DNA of 64,000 nucleotides from Variovorax sp. IB41 (GTDB taxonomy: Bacteria; Pseudomonadota; Gammaproteobacteria; Burkholderiales; Burkholderiaceae_C): assembly GCF_016405905.1 (NCBI RefSeq), contig NZ_JAEFCB010000017.1, positions 57,218 through 121,217 on the forward strand. The letters are read 5' to 3'. The stretch's first letter is position 1. Each line of letters opens with the position of its first letter. The position numbers were made by a program, and so were the translations under genes. The notes under the pieces are model-generated. The model had not been told where the DNA came from. It made no database searches and saw only the letters and a list, made by a program, of their open reading frames with translations. Below are positions 8,060 to 16,948 of the stretch, one piece after another.

Positions 8060-8704
8060 ATGCTCGAGCAACGGATTCAGCAGCACTTCATCGACAGTGC
8101 CGACCTCAAATACCAGACCGGACCGGTCCTGAGCAAACCCATCTCTCAAGCGATGCAGGCCATCCTGGCGTGCGTGACCAGCGGCGGCAAGGTGCTGGCC
8201 TGCGGTGCGGGTGTCTCGGGCCTCCTGGCCGCGCAGTTCGCCGCGCAGTTCGTCGGCCGCTTCGAGCGCGAGCGCCCCGAGCTGGGCGCCATCGCATTGC
8301 CCGGCGACACCACCGACCCCAACGCCGACAGCGCCAATGCCATGGATGCCGACCGGTTCGCGCGCCAGGTGCGTGCGCTGGGCCAGGCCGGCGACGTGCT
8401 GCTCGCCTTGAGCGCGAGCGGCCAGTCGGCCGCCGTGCTGGCTGCCGTGCTGGCCGCGCACGAGCGCGACATGACCGTGGTCGCCCTGCTCGGCAATGCC
8501 GTCTCGGGCCCGCCCGCGGCGCCGGGTGCGGGCAGCAGCGGCACCGGCGGCGTCATCGGCCGCGCGTTGCGCGAAACCGATGTCCAGATCAGCGTGCCGC
8601 ACGAGCGTGCGGCGCGCATCCATGAAGTCCACCTGCTCGCGCTGCACTGCCTGTGCGACGGCGTGGATGCCCAGTTACTCGGAGAACAGGAAGCTTCCTC
8701 ATGA
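8060..8704 (+). CDS. SIS-domain protein, DiaA / GmhA-like
   Basis: A 214-residue protein with a single sugar-isomerase (SIS) domain. It starts MLEQRIQQHFIDSADLKYQT and has the phosphosugar-binding loops GKVLACGAGVSGLLAAQF and LLALSASGQSAAVLAAVLAA. In E. coli the gene between yraN and yraP is diaA, a DnaA-binding initiation factor of the same fold, and that order is kept here, so a DiaA-like role in replication initiation is the best guess; phosphoheptose isomerase activity (GmhA) is the alternative. The ATG at 8060 is chosen by similarity; the frame is open further upstream but overlaps yraN. Its stop overlaps the next start by four bases (ATGA), implying translational coupling. Confidence 0.85.
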   Translation: MLEQRIQQHFIDSADLKYQTGPVLSKPISQAMQAILACVTSGGKVLACGAGVSGLLAAQFAAQFVGRFERERPELGAIALPGDTTDPNADSANAMDADRFARQVRALGQAGDVLLALSASGQSAAVLAAVLAAHERDMTVVALLGNAVSGPPAAPGAGSSGTGGVIGRALRETDVQISVPHERAARIHEVHLLALHCLCDGVDAQLLGEQEASS

Positions 8705-9504
8705 CCATGACGACCATGACAAAGACGTCGACCCGGCGTTTCGCCCTCGCACTCACCCTGGGTGCCGCACTGGTCGCCGGTCTCTCCGCCTGCGTGCCGC
8801 TCGTGGTGGGCGGCGCCGCGGTGGTGGGCGTGGGCATGGTGGCGACCGATCGCCGCAGCTCCGGCGCGCAGCTGGACGACCAGGGCATCGAGCTGCGCGC
8901 CGCGGCCCGCGTGCGCGACATCGCCAACGACCAGATGTACGTGAGCGTCACCAGCTACAACCGCCAGGTGCTCTTGACCGGCGCGGTGGGCAACGAGGCC
9001 GACCGCCGCCGCGTCGAGGACGAGGTGAGCCGCATCGTCAACGTGCGCTCCGTGGTGAACGAGCTCACGCAGGGCGCGCCCAGCACCTTCCAGGACCGCT
9101 CCAACGACCTCTACATCACCGGCAAGGTGAAGGCCTCGCTGCTCGATGCAAAGGACATCTTCGCCAACTCGTTCAAGGTGACGACCGAGCGCGGCGTGGT
9201 GTACCTCATGGGCATCGCCACGCGGCGCGAGACCGATCGCGCGACCGAGATCACGCGCGGCGTGGGCGGCGTGATGAAGGTGGTGCGCGTGGTCGAGGTG
9301 GTGAGCGAAGCCGACCTTGCCGCCAGCCAGGCGGCGAACCAGTCCGCGGCGCAGCGCGGCGGCACGGGCCCGGCGCCGGTGAGCAACGCGACGCCTTCGT
9401 CGTCTTCTTCGTCCTCGCGCGTGCCGCTGCCACCGATGGAACCGCTGCCCGCGCCGGGCTCGGCGCCCGGGCAACCGGCCGTGACGACCTCGCCGGTCCG
9501 CTGA
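8701..9504 (+). CDS. BON-domain outer-membrane lipoprotein (DolP/YraP-like)
   Basis: A 267-residue lipoprotein with signal peptide and lipobox LSAC near residue 30, followed by two BON domains (about residues 60-125 and 140-215; the second contains VTTERGVVYLMGIATRRETD). DolP/YraP is an outer-membrane lipoprotein that binds anionic phospholipid and helps maintain envelope integrity. Compared with YraP (~190 residues) this protein has an added Ser/Pro-rich C-terminal tail of about 50 residues. Its start overlaps the SIS gene stop by four bases, so the two are coupled, and a strong bidirectional terminator follows. Confidence 0.88.
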   Translation: MTMTTMTKTSTRRFALALTLGAALVAGLSACVPLVVGGAAVVGVGMVATDRRSSGAQLDDQGIELRAAARVRDIANDQMYVSVTSYNRQVLLTGAVGNEADRRRVEDEVSRIVNVRSVVNELTQGAPSTFQDRSNDLYITGKVKASLLDAKDIFANSFKVTTERGVVYLMGIATRRETDRATEITRGVGGVMKVVRVVEVVSEADLAASQAANQSAAQRGGTGPAPVSNATPSSSSSSSRVPLPPMEPLPAPGSAPGQPAVTTSPVR

Positions 9505-9508
9505 ACCC

Positions 9509-9536
9509 AAAAAAGCCCGCTTCCGCGGGCTTTTTT
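9509..9536. terminator. Bidirectional terminator between the BON lipoprotein and the dehydrogenase
   Basis: Perfect inverted repeat AAAAAAGCCCGC / GCGGGCTTTTTT with loop TTCC between two convergent genes; A-run and T-run serve the two directions. Confidence 0.93.
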
Positions 9537-10444
9537 CATTTGAGCCGGATGATCAGGCTCGAGGTGTCCCAGCGCCGGCCGCCGGCCTGCTGCACGTCGG
9601 CGTAGAACTGGTCCACCAGCGCCGTCACCGGCACGCGCGCACCGTTGCGCTTGGCTTCGTCGAGCACCAGGCCCAGGTCCTTGCGCATCCAGTCGACGGC
9701 AAAGCCGTAGTCGAACTTGCCCTGGATCATGGTCTTGCCGCGGTTGTCCATCTGCCAGCTCTGGGCCGCGCCCTTGCCGATGACGCCGAGCACGGCTTCC
9801 ATGTCCAGGCCGGCGCGCTGGCCGAAGGCGATGGCTTCCGACAGCCCCTGCACCAGGCCCGCGATGGCGATCTGGTTCACCATCTTTGCGAGCTGGCCGG
9901 CGCCGCTTTCTCCCAGCAGCGTGACCGCGCGCGAAAACGCCGCAGCCACCGGCTTGATGCGCTCGAAGGCGGCCGCGTCGCCGCCGCACATCACGGTGAG
10001 CGCGCCGTTCTGCGCGCCGGCCTGGCCGCCGGACACCGGCGCGTCGATGAAGTGCAGGCCCAGCGCCTGGGCGGCCTTCGACAGTTCGCGCGCCACGTCG
10101 GCCGAGGCGGTCGTGTGGTCGACGAGCACCGCGCCCTTCTTCATGCCGGCGAAGGCGCCGTCGTCGCCCAGCACCACGGAGCGCAGGTCCTCGTCGTTGC
10201 CGACGCAGCAGAACACGATGTCGGCGCCTGCCGCCGCTTCGCGCGGGGTAGCGGCATGGCGGCCCGGCGGGCCGAATTCTGCGGCCCAGGCCTCGGCCTT
10301 GGCAGCCGTGCGGTTGTAGACCGTGACGCTGTGGCCGGCCTTGGCCAGGTGGGCGGCCATCGGACCGCCCATGACGCCCAGGCCGAGAAAAGCGACCGTC
10401 TGCGCGGGGATGGATTCGTAGGTTCGGGTGTTGATGCTGCTCAT
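9536..10444 (-). CDS. NAD(P)-dependent beta-hydroxyacid dehydrogenase (3-hydroxyisobutyrate dehydrogenase family)
   Basis: A 302-residue oxidoreductase. The N-terminal Rossmann domain carries the family signature FLGLGVMGGPMAAHLAKAGH with GxGxxG, and NR at the end of the second strand (VTVYNRT) suggests NADP preference. The substrate motif DAPVSGGQAGAQNGALTVMC and the catalytic-lysine motif GAGQLAKMVNQ are intact, so it should oxidise or reduce a small beta-hydroxy acid such as 3-hydroxyisobutyrate, tartronate semialdehyde or glyoxylate. I choose the ATG at 10444 (MSSINTRTYES); the 20 residues of open frame upstream look non-coding. Its stop lies in the T-run of the shared terminator. Confidence 0.9.
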   Translation of the reverse strand: MSSINTRTYESIPAQTVAFLGLGVMGGPMAAHLAKAGHSVTVYNRTAAKAEAWAAEFGPPGRHAATPREAAAGADIVFCCVGNDEDLRSVVLGDDGAFAGMKKGAVLVDHTTASADVARELSKAAQALGLHFIDAPVSGGQAGAQNGALTVMCGGDAAAFERIKPVAAAFSRAVTLLGESGAGQLAKMVNQIAIAGLVQGLSEAIAFGQRAGLDMEAVLGVIGKGAAQSWQMDNRGKTMIQGKFDYGFAVDWMRKDLGLVLDEAKRNGARVPVTALVDQFYADVQQAGGRRWDTSSLIIRLK

Positions 10445-10511
10445 GGGCCAAGAGCTTAAAGCCATTCGCCCCGGGCGCCGCAGCGTGCCGCGGCGCCACC
10501 CCACGCGCCGG

Positions 10512-11648
10512 TCAGATGATCGCGAAGTGCTCCGTGCCGGCCGCCAGGTCCGTGCTGCGCGCGCGCTGGCTGTTGAGCTTGATCTGCAGCCGCAGGTCGT
10601 TGGCCGAGTCGGCGTTGCGGATGGCGTCGTCGAAGGTGATCGAGTGGCTCTCGAACAGGTCGAAGAGCGCCTGGTCGAAGGTCTGCATGCCCAGGTTGCG
10701 GCTCTTCTTCATGATCTCCTTGATCTCGCCCACTTCGCCCTTGAAGATCAGGTCGGAAATCAGCGGCGTGTTCAGCAGCACCTCGACGGCGGCCACGCGG
10801 CCCTGGCCGTCTTCGGTGGGCACCAGGCGCTGCGAGACCAGCGAGCGCAGGTTCAGCGACAGGTCCATCAGCAACTGCGCGCGGCGCTCTTCGGGGAAGA
10901 AGTTGATGATCCGGTCCAGCGCCTGGTTGGCGCTGTTGGCGTGCAGCGTGGCCATGCACAGGTGACCGGTTTCGGCGAAGGCCACCGCGTGCTCCATGGT
11001 TTCGCGGTCGCGGATTTCGCCCATCAGGATCACGTCGGGCGCCTGGCGCAGCGTGTTCTTCAGCGCCGCTTCCCAGCTGTCGGTGTCGATGCCCACTTCG
11101 CGCTGCGTCACCACGCAGTTCTTGTGCGGGTGCACGAATTCGACCGGGTCTTCGACCGTGACGATGTGGCCGTAGGAGTTTTCGTTGCGCCAGTCGATCA
11201 TCGCGGCCAGCGTGGTCGACTTGCCCGAGCCCGTGGCGCCCACCAGGATGGTGAGGCCGCGCTTGGTCATCGACACGTCCTTGAGCACCTGCGGCATGCC
11301 CAGCCCGTCGATGGTCGGCAGCTTGGCCGGAATGGTCCGCAGCACCATGCCGACCTTGCCCTGCTGCACGAACGCGTTGACTCGAAAGCGCCCGATGCCG
11401 GTCGGCGAGATCGCGAAGTTGCACTCCTTGGTGCGCTCGAAATCGGCCACCTGCCGGTCGTTCATGACCGAGCGCGTGAGCGCCAGCGTGTGCTGCGCAC
11501 CCAGCGCCTGCTGCGACACCTTGGTGACCTTGCCGTCCACCTTGATCGCGGGCGGGAAGTCGGCGGTGATGAACAGGTCGCTGCCGTTGCGGCTCACCAT
11601 GAGCTTGAGCAGGTCGTTGATGAACTGGCTGGCTTGATCGCGTTCCAT
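10512..11648 (-). CDS. pilU: Type IV pilus twitching motility ATPase PilU
   Basis: A 378-residue hexameric ATPase of the secretion/retraction family. Walker A (LVGATGSGKSTTLAAMI), the Asp box (EDPVEFVH), Walker B (DVILMGEIRDRETM) and the His box (TGHLCMATLHANSANQALD) are all intact. It differs from its neighbour PilT in lacking the C-terminal AIRNLIRE motif, which identifies PilU. PilU works with PilT to power pilus retraction under load. The gene is downstream of pilT on the same strand with a 138-bp gap that holds a repeat element, so it may be transcribed from its own promoter. ATG at 11648 is preceded by AAGGAGCGCTCTC. Confidence 0.95.
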   Translation of the reverse strand: MERDQASQFINDLLKLMVSRNGSDLFITADFPPAIKVDGKVTKVSQQALGAQHTLALTRSVMNDRQVADFERTKECNFAISPTGIGRFRVNAFVQQGKVGMVLRTIPAKLPTIDGLGMPQVLKDVSMTKRGLTILVGATGSGKSTTLAAMIDWRNENSYGHIVTVEDPVEFVHPHKNCVVTQREVGIDTDSWEAALKNTLRQAPDVILMGEIRDRETMEHAVAFAETGHLCMATLHANSANQALDRIINFFPEERRAQLLMDLSLNLRSLVSQRLVPTEDGQGRVAAVEVLLNTPLISDLIFKGEVGEIKEIMKKSRNLGMQTFDQALFDLFESHSITFDDAIRNADSANDLRLQIKLNSQRARSTDLAAGTEHFAII

Positions 11649-11699
11649 GAGAGCGCTCCTTGATCTCTGTTTAGTTTGAACCTGCCGGCGGCCGACCGC

Positions 11700-11781
11700 C
11701 GGGCCGCCCCAAGGCGGCCGCGCCTCCCCCATGGGGGGTGGAGTTACACGAAGCGCAGCGAAGTGAAAAGCCGGGGGGCGT
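11700..11781. repeat. Intergenic GC-rich hairpin repeat between pilU and pilT
   Basis: The gap holds GGGCCGCCCC followed by AAGGCGGCC, then CCCCC-AT-GGGGGG, then ACACGAAGCGCAGCGAAGTG and a GGGGGGCG end. The order (palindrome, C5/G5 hairpin, ACACGAAG..., G-run) is the same as in the repeats at 45081 and 63847, so this looks like a diverged member of the same family. Confidence 0.55.
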
Positions 11782-11786
11782 CATGA

Positions 11787-12830
11787 CTAGCCGGGGAAGT
11801 TCTCTGGGATCTTCGCTTTTCCGCGCGCCTCGGCAGCGGAAATCGTGTTGCGGCGAACCAGCTCCGTCAGGTTCTGGTCCAGCGTCTGCATGCCGGCGCC
11901 CTGGCCGGTCTGGATCGTGGAATACATCTGCGCCACCTTGGCTTCGCGGATCAGGTTCCGGATGGCGGGCGTGCCCAGCATGATCTCGTGCGCCGCCACG
12001 CGGCCCTGGCCGTCCTTGGTCTTGCACAGTGTCTGCGAAATCACCGCCTGCAGCGACTCCGAGAGCATCGCGCGGATCATTTCCTTTTCCTCGCCCGGGA
12101 ACACGTCGATGATCCGGTCGATGGTCTTGGCGGCCGACGAGGTGTGCAGCGTGCCGAACACCAGGTGGCCCGTTTCGGCCGCGGTCATCGCCAGGCGAAT
12201 GGTTTCCAGGTCGCGCAGCTCGCCCACGAGAATCGCGTCCGGGTCTTCGCGCAGCGCCGAGCGCAGCGCGTTGGCGAACGACAGCGTCATCGGGCCCACT
12301 TCGCGCTGGTTGATCAGGCACTTCTTGGATTCGTGCACGAATTCGATCGGGTCTTCCACCGTGAGGATGTGGCCGTACTCGTTTTCGTTGAGGTAGTTCA
12401 CCATCGCCGCGAGCGTGGTCGACTTGCCCGAGCCCGTGGGGCCCGTCACCAGCACCAGCCCGCGGGGCTTGAGGGCCAGTTCGCCGAAAATCTTTGGCGC
12501 GTTCAGCTGCTCGAGCGTGAGGATCTTGGAGGGAATGGTCCGGAACACCGCGGCCGCGCCGCGTGCCTGGTTGAAGGCGTTCACGCGGAAGCGCGCGAGG
12601 CCGTCGATCTCGAACGAGAAGTCGACCTCCAGGAATTCTTCGTAGTGCTTGCGGTGCGTGTCGCTCATGATGTCGTACACCATCGCGTGCACGCCCTTGT
12701 GGTCGAGCGCATCGACGTTGATGCGGCGCACGTCGCCGTTCACGCGGATCATGGGCGGAAGCCCGGCCGACAGGTGCAGGTCGGAGGCTTTGTTCTTGAC
12801 GCTGAATGCCAGCAATTGGGTGATGTCCAC
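11787..12830 (-). CDS. pilT: Type IV pilus retraction ATPase PilT
   Basis: A 347-residue retraction motor of type IV pili. It has Walker A (VTGPTGSGKSTTLAAMV), Asp box (EDPIEFVH), Walker B (DAILVGELRDLETI), the His box (TGHLVFGTLHTSSAAKTID) and the PilT-specific motif AIRNLIREAKVAQM, which is required for retraction. The GTG at 12830 (reading MDITQLLAFSVKNKASDLHL) is the start: AGGAG lies four bases before it and the length equals that of known PilT proteins; the frame is open far upstream, but antisense to yggS. It is divergent from yggS with 51 bp between, as in many proteobacteria. Confidence 0.96.
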   Translation of the reverse strand: MDITQLLAFSVKNKASDLHLSAGLPPMIRVNGDVRRINVDALDHKGVHAMVYDIMSDTHRKHYEEFLEVDFSFEIDGLARFRVNAFNQARGAAAVFRTIPSKILTLEQLNAPKIFGELALKPRGLVLVTGPTGSGKSTTLAAMVNYLNENEYGHILTVEDPIEFVHESKKCLINQREVGPMTLSFANALRSALREDPDAILVGELRDLETIRLAMTAAETGHLVFGTLHTSSAAKTIDRIIDVFPGEEKEMIRAMLSESLQAVISQTLCKTKDGQGRVAAHEIMLGTPAIRNLIREAKVAQMYSTIQTGQGAGMQTLDQNLTELVRRNTISAAEARGKAKIPENFPG

Positions 12831-12881
12831 GGGGCTCCTCGGCTCGAGTTCGGTGACGTTTTGATACGATTTTGGACGATT

Positions 12882-13583
12882 ATGACGATGATTGGCGACG
12901 ACCTCCAGCAAGTAAAGACGCGGATCGTGGAGGCATGTGTAACGGCCGGCCGCGACCCGGCTGGGGTCCGGCTGCTGGCGGTGTCCAAGACCTTCGGGGC
13001 CGAGGCGGTTCGAGAGGCGCATGCGGCAGGCCAATCGGCCTTCGGCGAGAACTACGTGCAGGAGGGCCTGGACAAGATCGAGGCGCTCGCCGATCTGCGC
13101 GCCTCCCTCGAATGGCACTGCATCGGCCCTCTGCAGAGCAACAAGACGCGGCCCGTGGCCGAGCAGTTCGACTGGGTCCACAGCATCGACCGGCTCAAGA
13201 TCGCCGAGCGCCTGTCGGCCCAGCGGCCGGCCCATCTGCCGCCGCTCAATGTATGCCTTCAGGTTAACGTGGACGGCGGCGCGAACAAGTCCGGCGTGCC
13301 GCCGCAAGAGGCCATTGCCCTCGCCCGCGCTGTGGCGGCGTTGCCACATCTGAGGCTGCGCGGGCTCATGGCGATCCCCGAACCGGCGCCCGATTTCGCG
13401 GCGCAACGCGACCTGTGCCTGCGCGCGCATGCGGTTTTCGAATCGATCCGAGGGGCGGGCATCGCGCTGGACACGCTGTCGCTCGGCATGAGCGCAGACC
13501 TCGAGGCGGCGATCAGCGCCGGCAGCACGATGGTGCGCATCGGCACCGCCGTCTTCGGCGGCCGGGCGAAGAAGCCGGCCTGA
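12882..13583 (+). CDS. yggS: YggS family pyridoxal-phosphate homeostasis protein
   Basis: A 233-residue PLP-binding TIM-barrel protein (PLPHP) without known catalytic activity, involved in vitamin B6 and amino-acid homeostasis. The PLP lysine lies in LLAVSKTFGAEAV (about residue 36). Other conserved stretches are AFGENYVQEGLDKIEAL, WHCIGPLQSNKTR and GMSADLEAAISAGSTMVRIG, the phosphate-binding end of the barrel. The gene is divergent from pilT, a widely conserved arrangement. The ATG at 12882 fits the family N-terminus; a second in-frame ATG two codons later is also possible. Confidence 0.95.
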   Translation: MTMIGDDLQQVKTRIVEACVTAGRDPAGVRLLAVSKTFGAEAVREAHAAGQSAFGENYVQEGLDKIEALADLRASLEWHCIGPLQSNKTRPVAEQFDWVHSIDRLKIAERLSAQRPAHLPPLNVCLQVNVDGGANKSGVPPQEAIALARAVAALPHLRLRGLMAIPEPAPDFAAQRDLCLRAHAVFESIRGAGIALDTLSLGMSADLEAAISAGSTMVRIGTAVFGGRAKKPA

Positions 13584-13595
13584 GCTTTCAGCGCC

Positions 13596-14087
13596 TCAGA
13601 GCCCCAGCGGCAGCCGTGCGCTGCTCTTGACTTCTTCCATCACCGCATAGGTTCGCGTCTCGCGCACGCCGGGCAGTTGCCACAGCACCGTGCCCGCGAA
13701 CTCGCGGTACGCGGCCATGTCGGCCATGCGGGTCTTGAGCAGGTAGTCGAAGCCGCCGGCGACCATGTGGCATTCCATGATCTCGTCGCGCACCTGCACC
13801 GCGGCCTTGAACTGGTCGAACACGTTGGGCGTGGTGCGGTCCAGCAGCACCTCCACGAACACCGTGAAGCCGCGGCCCAGCTTCTCGGGATCCAGGCGCG
13901 CCTCGTAGCCCAGGATGAAGCCGTCGCGCGTCAGGCGCTGCACGCGCGCCAGCACCGCGGTGGGCGAGAGCGCCACCGCCTCGGCCAACTTGAGGTTGGT
14001 GATGCGCCCGTCCTCCTGAAGAATCTTCAAGAGGCGAAGGTCGATGCGGTCCAGGTCGAGCATTGGAGAATTATCCGGTTCCTGCAT
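13596..14087 (-). CDS. Lrp/AsnC family transcriptional regulator
   Basis: A 163-residue regulator with an N-terminal winged helix-turn-helix (residues ~10-60; LDRIDLRLLKILQEDGRITN, then SPTAVLARVQRLTRDGFI) and a C-terminal RAM/AsnC effector domain with the fold strand HMVAGGFDYLLKTRMADMAAY. Lrp proteins sense amino acids and control nearby or global amino-acid genes. It faces yggS tail to tail with 12 bp between. The start may be the second Met (MLDLDRID, eight codons in). Glutamate dehydrogenase and arginase lie close by and could be targets, but no operator evidence links them. Confidence 0.9.
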   Translation of the reverse strand: MQEPDNSPMLDLDRIDLRLLKILQEDGRITNLKLAEAVALSPTAVLARVQRLTRDGFILGYEARLDPEKLGRGFTVFVEVLLDRTTPNVFDQFKAAVQVRDEIMECHMVAGGFDYLLKTRMADMAAYREFAGTVLWQLPGVRETRTYAVMEEVKSSARLPLGL

Positions 14088-14202
14088 CGATTCTTTGCGA
14101 AAGATGCGGCCTATGGCTGTTGGCCATAGGAGATAGAACCAAGGAAATGCCCTGTGCCTACCCTGCGCCTACCCTCCGCGCGGTACCCCGTTCCATTTCG
14201 GC

Positions 14203-14667
14203 TCAGCGAACGGTGGTGCGCGACTGCGCGGCCGCCTGCCGGCTGGTGGACTGCTCGACCAGCGCGCCGTAGGCGGGGCTCGCGCGCAGCTTGGTGTATT
14301 CGGCCATGGCCTGGCGATAGGCGGGGCGCGTCGTGTCGGCGCCGGCTTCGCCGTTCTGCTGCGCGGCGAGGCCGGACTGGATCCACAGCCGCGTATCCGC
14401 CGCCACGTCGGCGCGGCTGTTCGCGGAGACGACCGCCGCCTGCTGCGCGAGCCCGTCGGTGTAGCCCTGCGTGGGTGCGCTCCTGAGCCACTGCTGCGCA
14501 TCGGCCGTCACCGCGGCGCGCGTCGTGGACGAGGCGAGCGGCACGGGCCGCGGATCGCCTTCGGCGTAGTTGCCGGCAAGGCTCGGCGCGGAGGCGAGGG
14601 CCAGCCATGCGGCGACGGCCGTGGTGCCCAGGATGCGGGTGGTGCGGGTGGTGGAAGAGAACTTCAT
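14203..14667 (-). CDS. Secreted small protein, DUF4148-like
   Basis: A 154-residue protein with a clear Sec signal peptide (cleavage after SAPSLAG, about residue 31). The mature part holds two similar segments, TRAAVTADAQQWLRS and SRADVAADTRLWIQS, each with an Arg-Ala-x-Val start followed by an amphipathic helix. This pattern resembles the DUF4148 family of secreted burkholderial proteins, which have no known function. It would be periplasmic or extracellular. It is divergent from glutamate dehydrogenase with 238 bases between the starts, in which I see no recognisable motif. Confidence 0.72.
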   Translation of the reverse strand: MKFSSTTRTTRILGTTAVAAWLALASAPSLAGNYAEGDPRPVPLASSTTRAAVTADAQQWLRSAPTQGYTDGLAQQAAVVSANSRADVAADTRLWIQSGLAAQQNGEAGADTTRPAYRQAMAEYTKLRASPAYGALVEQSTSRQAAAQSRTTVR

Positions 14668-14905
14668 TCGCTGACTCCTTGAGGTGATTGGCTGGTGAAA
14701 CCAACTCTATGAAGCGCATCTGCGCGATCGATAACCCGTCGATGACAGTTTGGTTATCTGCCGATCGCTCGCTCGATCCGCAACTGAAACAACGCCGCCT
14801 AACGTCTCTTGCATAACCGCCAGCGCGGCGCGCATAAGCCATGGCGCGACGGGCGCGAGAGGTCTATCGTTGCGGCCACCTCAGTTCCAATCCAAGGGAT
14901 CTCCC

Positions 14906-16177
14906 ATGAGTGAAAAACTCTCCTTCGTCTCCCCCACCGCCAACAGCCCGTGGGGAACGTATCTCTCCCAGGTCGACCGTGTCGTGCCGTACCTCGGCCC
15001 GCTGGCCCGCTGGGTCGAAACCTTGAAGCGCCCCAAGCGCGCGCTGATCGTGGACGTGCCGATCGAGATGGACGACGGCACCATCGCCCACTTCGAGGGC
15101 TACCGCGTGCAGCACAACATGAGCCGCGGCCCGGGCAAGGGCGGCGTGCGCTTCCACCCCGACGTCACGCTGGAAGAAGTGATGGCGCTGTCGGCCTGGA
15201 TGACCATCAAGACCGCCGCGGTGAACCTGCCCTACGGCGGCGCCAAGGGCGGCATCCGCGTCGACCCGAAGAAGCTCTCGCTGCAGGAGCTGGAAAAGAT
15301 CACCCGCCGCTACACCAGCGAGATCGGCATCATCATCGGCCCGCACACCGACATTCCCGCGCCCGACGTCAACACCAACGGCCAGATCATGGCGTGGATG
15401 ATGGACACGTATTCGATGAACGTCGGCGGCACCGCCACCGGCGTGGTCACCGGCAAGCCGCTGCACCTGGGCGGGTCGCTGGGCCGCGTGAAGGCCACCG
15501 GCCGCGGCGTGTTCGTCACCGGCCGTGAAGCGGCCCGTCGTCTGGGCATGGACCTGCGCGGCGCGCGCATCGCGGTGCAGGGTTTCGGCAACGTGGGCTC
15601 GGTCGCGGCCGAACTCTTCGCCGAAGCGGGCGCCAAGATCGTGGCGGTGCAGGACCACACCGGCACCATCGTCAACACCAACGGCCTGGACCTCGCGACG
15701 CTCATTCCCATCGCCAACAAGGACGGCGTGATCGCCTTCAAGGGCGGCGACGTGGTGCCCAACGAAGCCTTCTGGGACACGGCCTGCGACATCCTGATCC
15801 CGGCAGCCCTCGAAGGCCAGATCACCGCCGAGCGCGCACAGAAAACCACTGCCAAGCTGGTGCTCGAAGGCGCCAACGGCCCCACGGTGCCCACGGCCGA
15901 CGACATCCTGGCCGAGCGCGGCGTGCTGGTGGTGCCCGACGTGATCTGCAACGCCGGCGGCGTGACGGTCTCGTACTTCGAATGGGTGCAGGACTTCTCG
16001 TCGTTCTTCTGGGACGAGGACGAGATCAACGTGCGCCTGGACCGCATCATGATGAACGCGCTCAACCAGATCTGGGACACGGCCGACAAGCACAAGATCT
16101 CGCTGCGCACGGCGACTTATGCGGTGGCTTGCGAACGAATCCTCATGGCACGCCAGGAACGCGGCCTGTACCCCTGA
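14906..16177 (+). CDS. gdhA: Glutamate dehydrogenase (Glu/Leu/Phe/Val dehydrogenase family)
   Basis: A 423-residue hexameric enzyme that interconverts glutamate with 2-oxoglutarate and ammonia using NAD(P). The N-terminal catalytic domain has the glutamate-binding lysine motif (NLPYGGAKGGIRVDPK) and PHTDIPAPDVNTN; the C-terminal Rossmann domain has AVQGFGNVGSVAAELFAEAG. The acidic residue expected at the end of the second strand (VAVQDHTG) is Asp, favouring NAD. The length matches the ~420-residue bacterial class. The ATG at 14906 is preceded by AAGGGA. It is followed 33 bases later by the kinase-like gene on the same strand, which may be cotranscribed. Confidence 0.93.
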   Translation: MSEKLSFVSPTANSPWGTYLSQVDRVVPYLGPLARWVETLKRPKRALIVDVPIEMDDGTIAHFEGYRVQHNMSRGPGKGGVRFHPDVTLEEVMALSAWMTIKTAAVNLPYGGAKGGIRVDPKKLSLQELEKITRRYTSEIGIIIGPHTDIPAPDVNTNGQIMAWMMDTYSMNVGGTATGVVTGKPLHLGGSLGRVKATGRGVFVTGREAARRLGMDLRGARIAVQGFGNVGSVAAELFAEAGAKIVAVQDHTGTIVNTNGLDLATLIPIANKDGVIAFKGGDVVPNEAFWDTACDILIPAALEGQITAERAQKTTAKLVLEGANGPTVPTADDILAERGVLVVPDVICNAGGVTVSYFEWVQDFSSFFWDEDEINVRLDRIMMNALNQIWDTADKHKISLRTATYAVACERILMARQERGLYP

Positions 16178-16210
16178 TTTTTTGACGGAAAGGGGCGCTA
16201 CGCTCGGGGC

Positions 16211-16864
16211 ATGACCACCATGCCCGTGCAGAAACTCCCTTCCATTCCCGCGGACGGCCTGGCCCGTCTGCAGGCCCTCATGGCCAGCGGGCAGCGCAAG
16301 CTGCTGGGGCTGGTCGGCGCGCCCGGCGCGGGCAAGTCCACGCTCGCGATGGCGCTGCGCGAAGCCGTCGGCGCCGACCGCGCGCAGGTCGTGCCGATGG
16401 ACGGTTTCCACCTCGCCAACGTCGAACTCCAGCGCCTCGGCCGCGCCGCCCGCAAGGGCGCGCCCGACACCTTCGACAGCGCCGGCTACGTCGCACTGCT
16501 GCAGCGGCTGCGCGACCAGCGCCCCGGCGGCGACATCGTCTACGCCCCCGAATTCCGCCGCGAAATCGAGGAGCCGATCGCCGGCGCCATCGCGGTGCTG
16601 CCTTCGACGCAGATCGTCATCACCGAAGGCAACTACCTGTTGCACGACGCCGGCCCGTGGGCGGGCGCGGCGGCGATGCTCGATGAGTGCTGGTACGTGG
16701 ACATCGACGACGCGGTGCGCGAAGAGCGGCTGGTCGCACGCCACCGGCAGTTTGGCCGCAGCACCGAGGCCGCGCGCGACTGGGTGGCCAGCACCGATGC
16801 GCCCAATGCGCGGCTGATCGCCGCCACGAAGGCGCGGGCGCATCACGTGCTGATGTGGTCTTGA
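16211..16864 (+). CDS. P-loop nucleoside/pantothenate kinase-like protein (YfdH/FrcK-type)
   Basis: A 217-residue P-loop kinase with Walker A LVGAPGAGKSTLAMAL (residues ~35-50), the uridine/pantothenate-kinase motif VVPMDGFHLAN, IVITEGNYLL in place of Walker B, and a lid region near RLVARHRQFGRS. These features place it in the PRK/uridine kinase-like group, members of which phosphorylate pantothenate, nucleosides or sugars; the substrate cannot be told. It follows glutamate dehydrogenase by 33 bases and precedes a lipoprotein gene on the same strand. Confidence 0.82.
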   Translation: MTTMPVQKLPSIPADGLARLQALMASGQRKLLGLVGAPGAGKSTLAMALREAVGADRAQVVPMDGFHLANVELQRLGRAARKGAPDTFDSAGYVALLQRLRDQRPGGDIVYAPEFRREIEEPIAGAIAVLPSTQIVITEGNYLLHDAGPWAGAAAMLDECWYVDIDDAVREERLVARHRQFGRSTEAARDWVASTDAPNARLIAATKARAHHVLMWS

Positions 16865-16948
16865 AATTTGTTTGCGGCGAGGGAACGCCGGCGCGCCGCC
16901 GCGCTCGAAGCCTTGCCGGCGGAGGCGCCGGTTAGCATTCGCCGCGCC

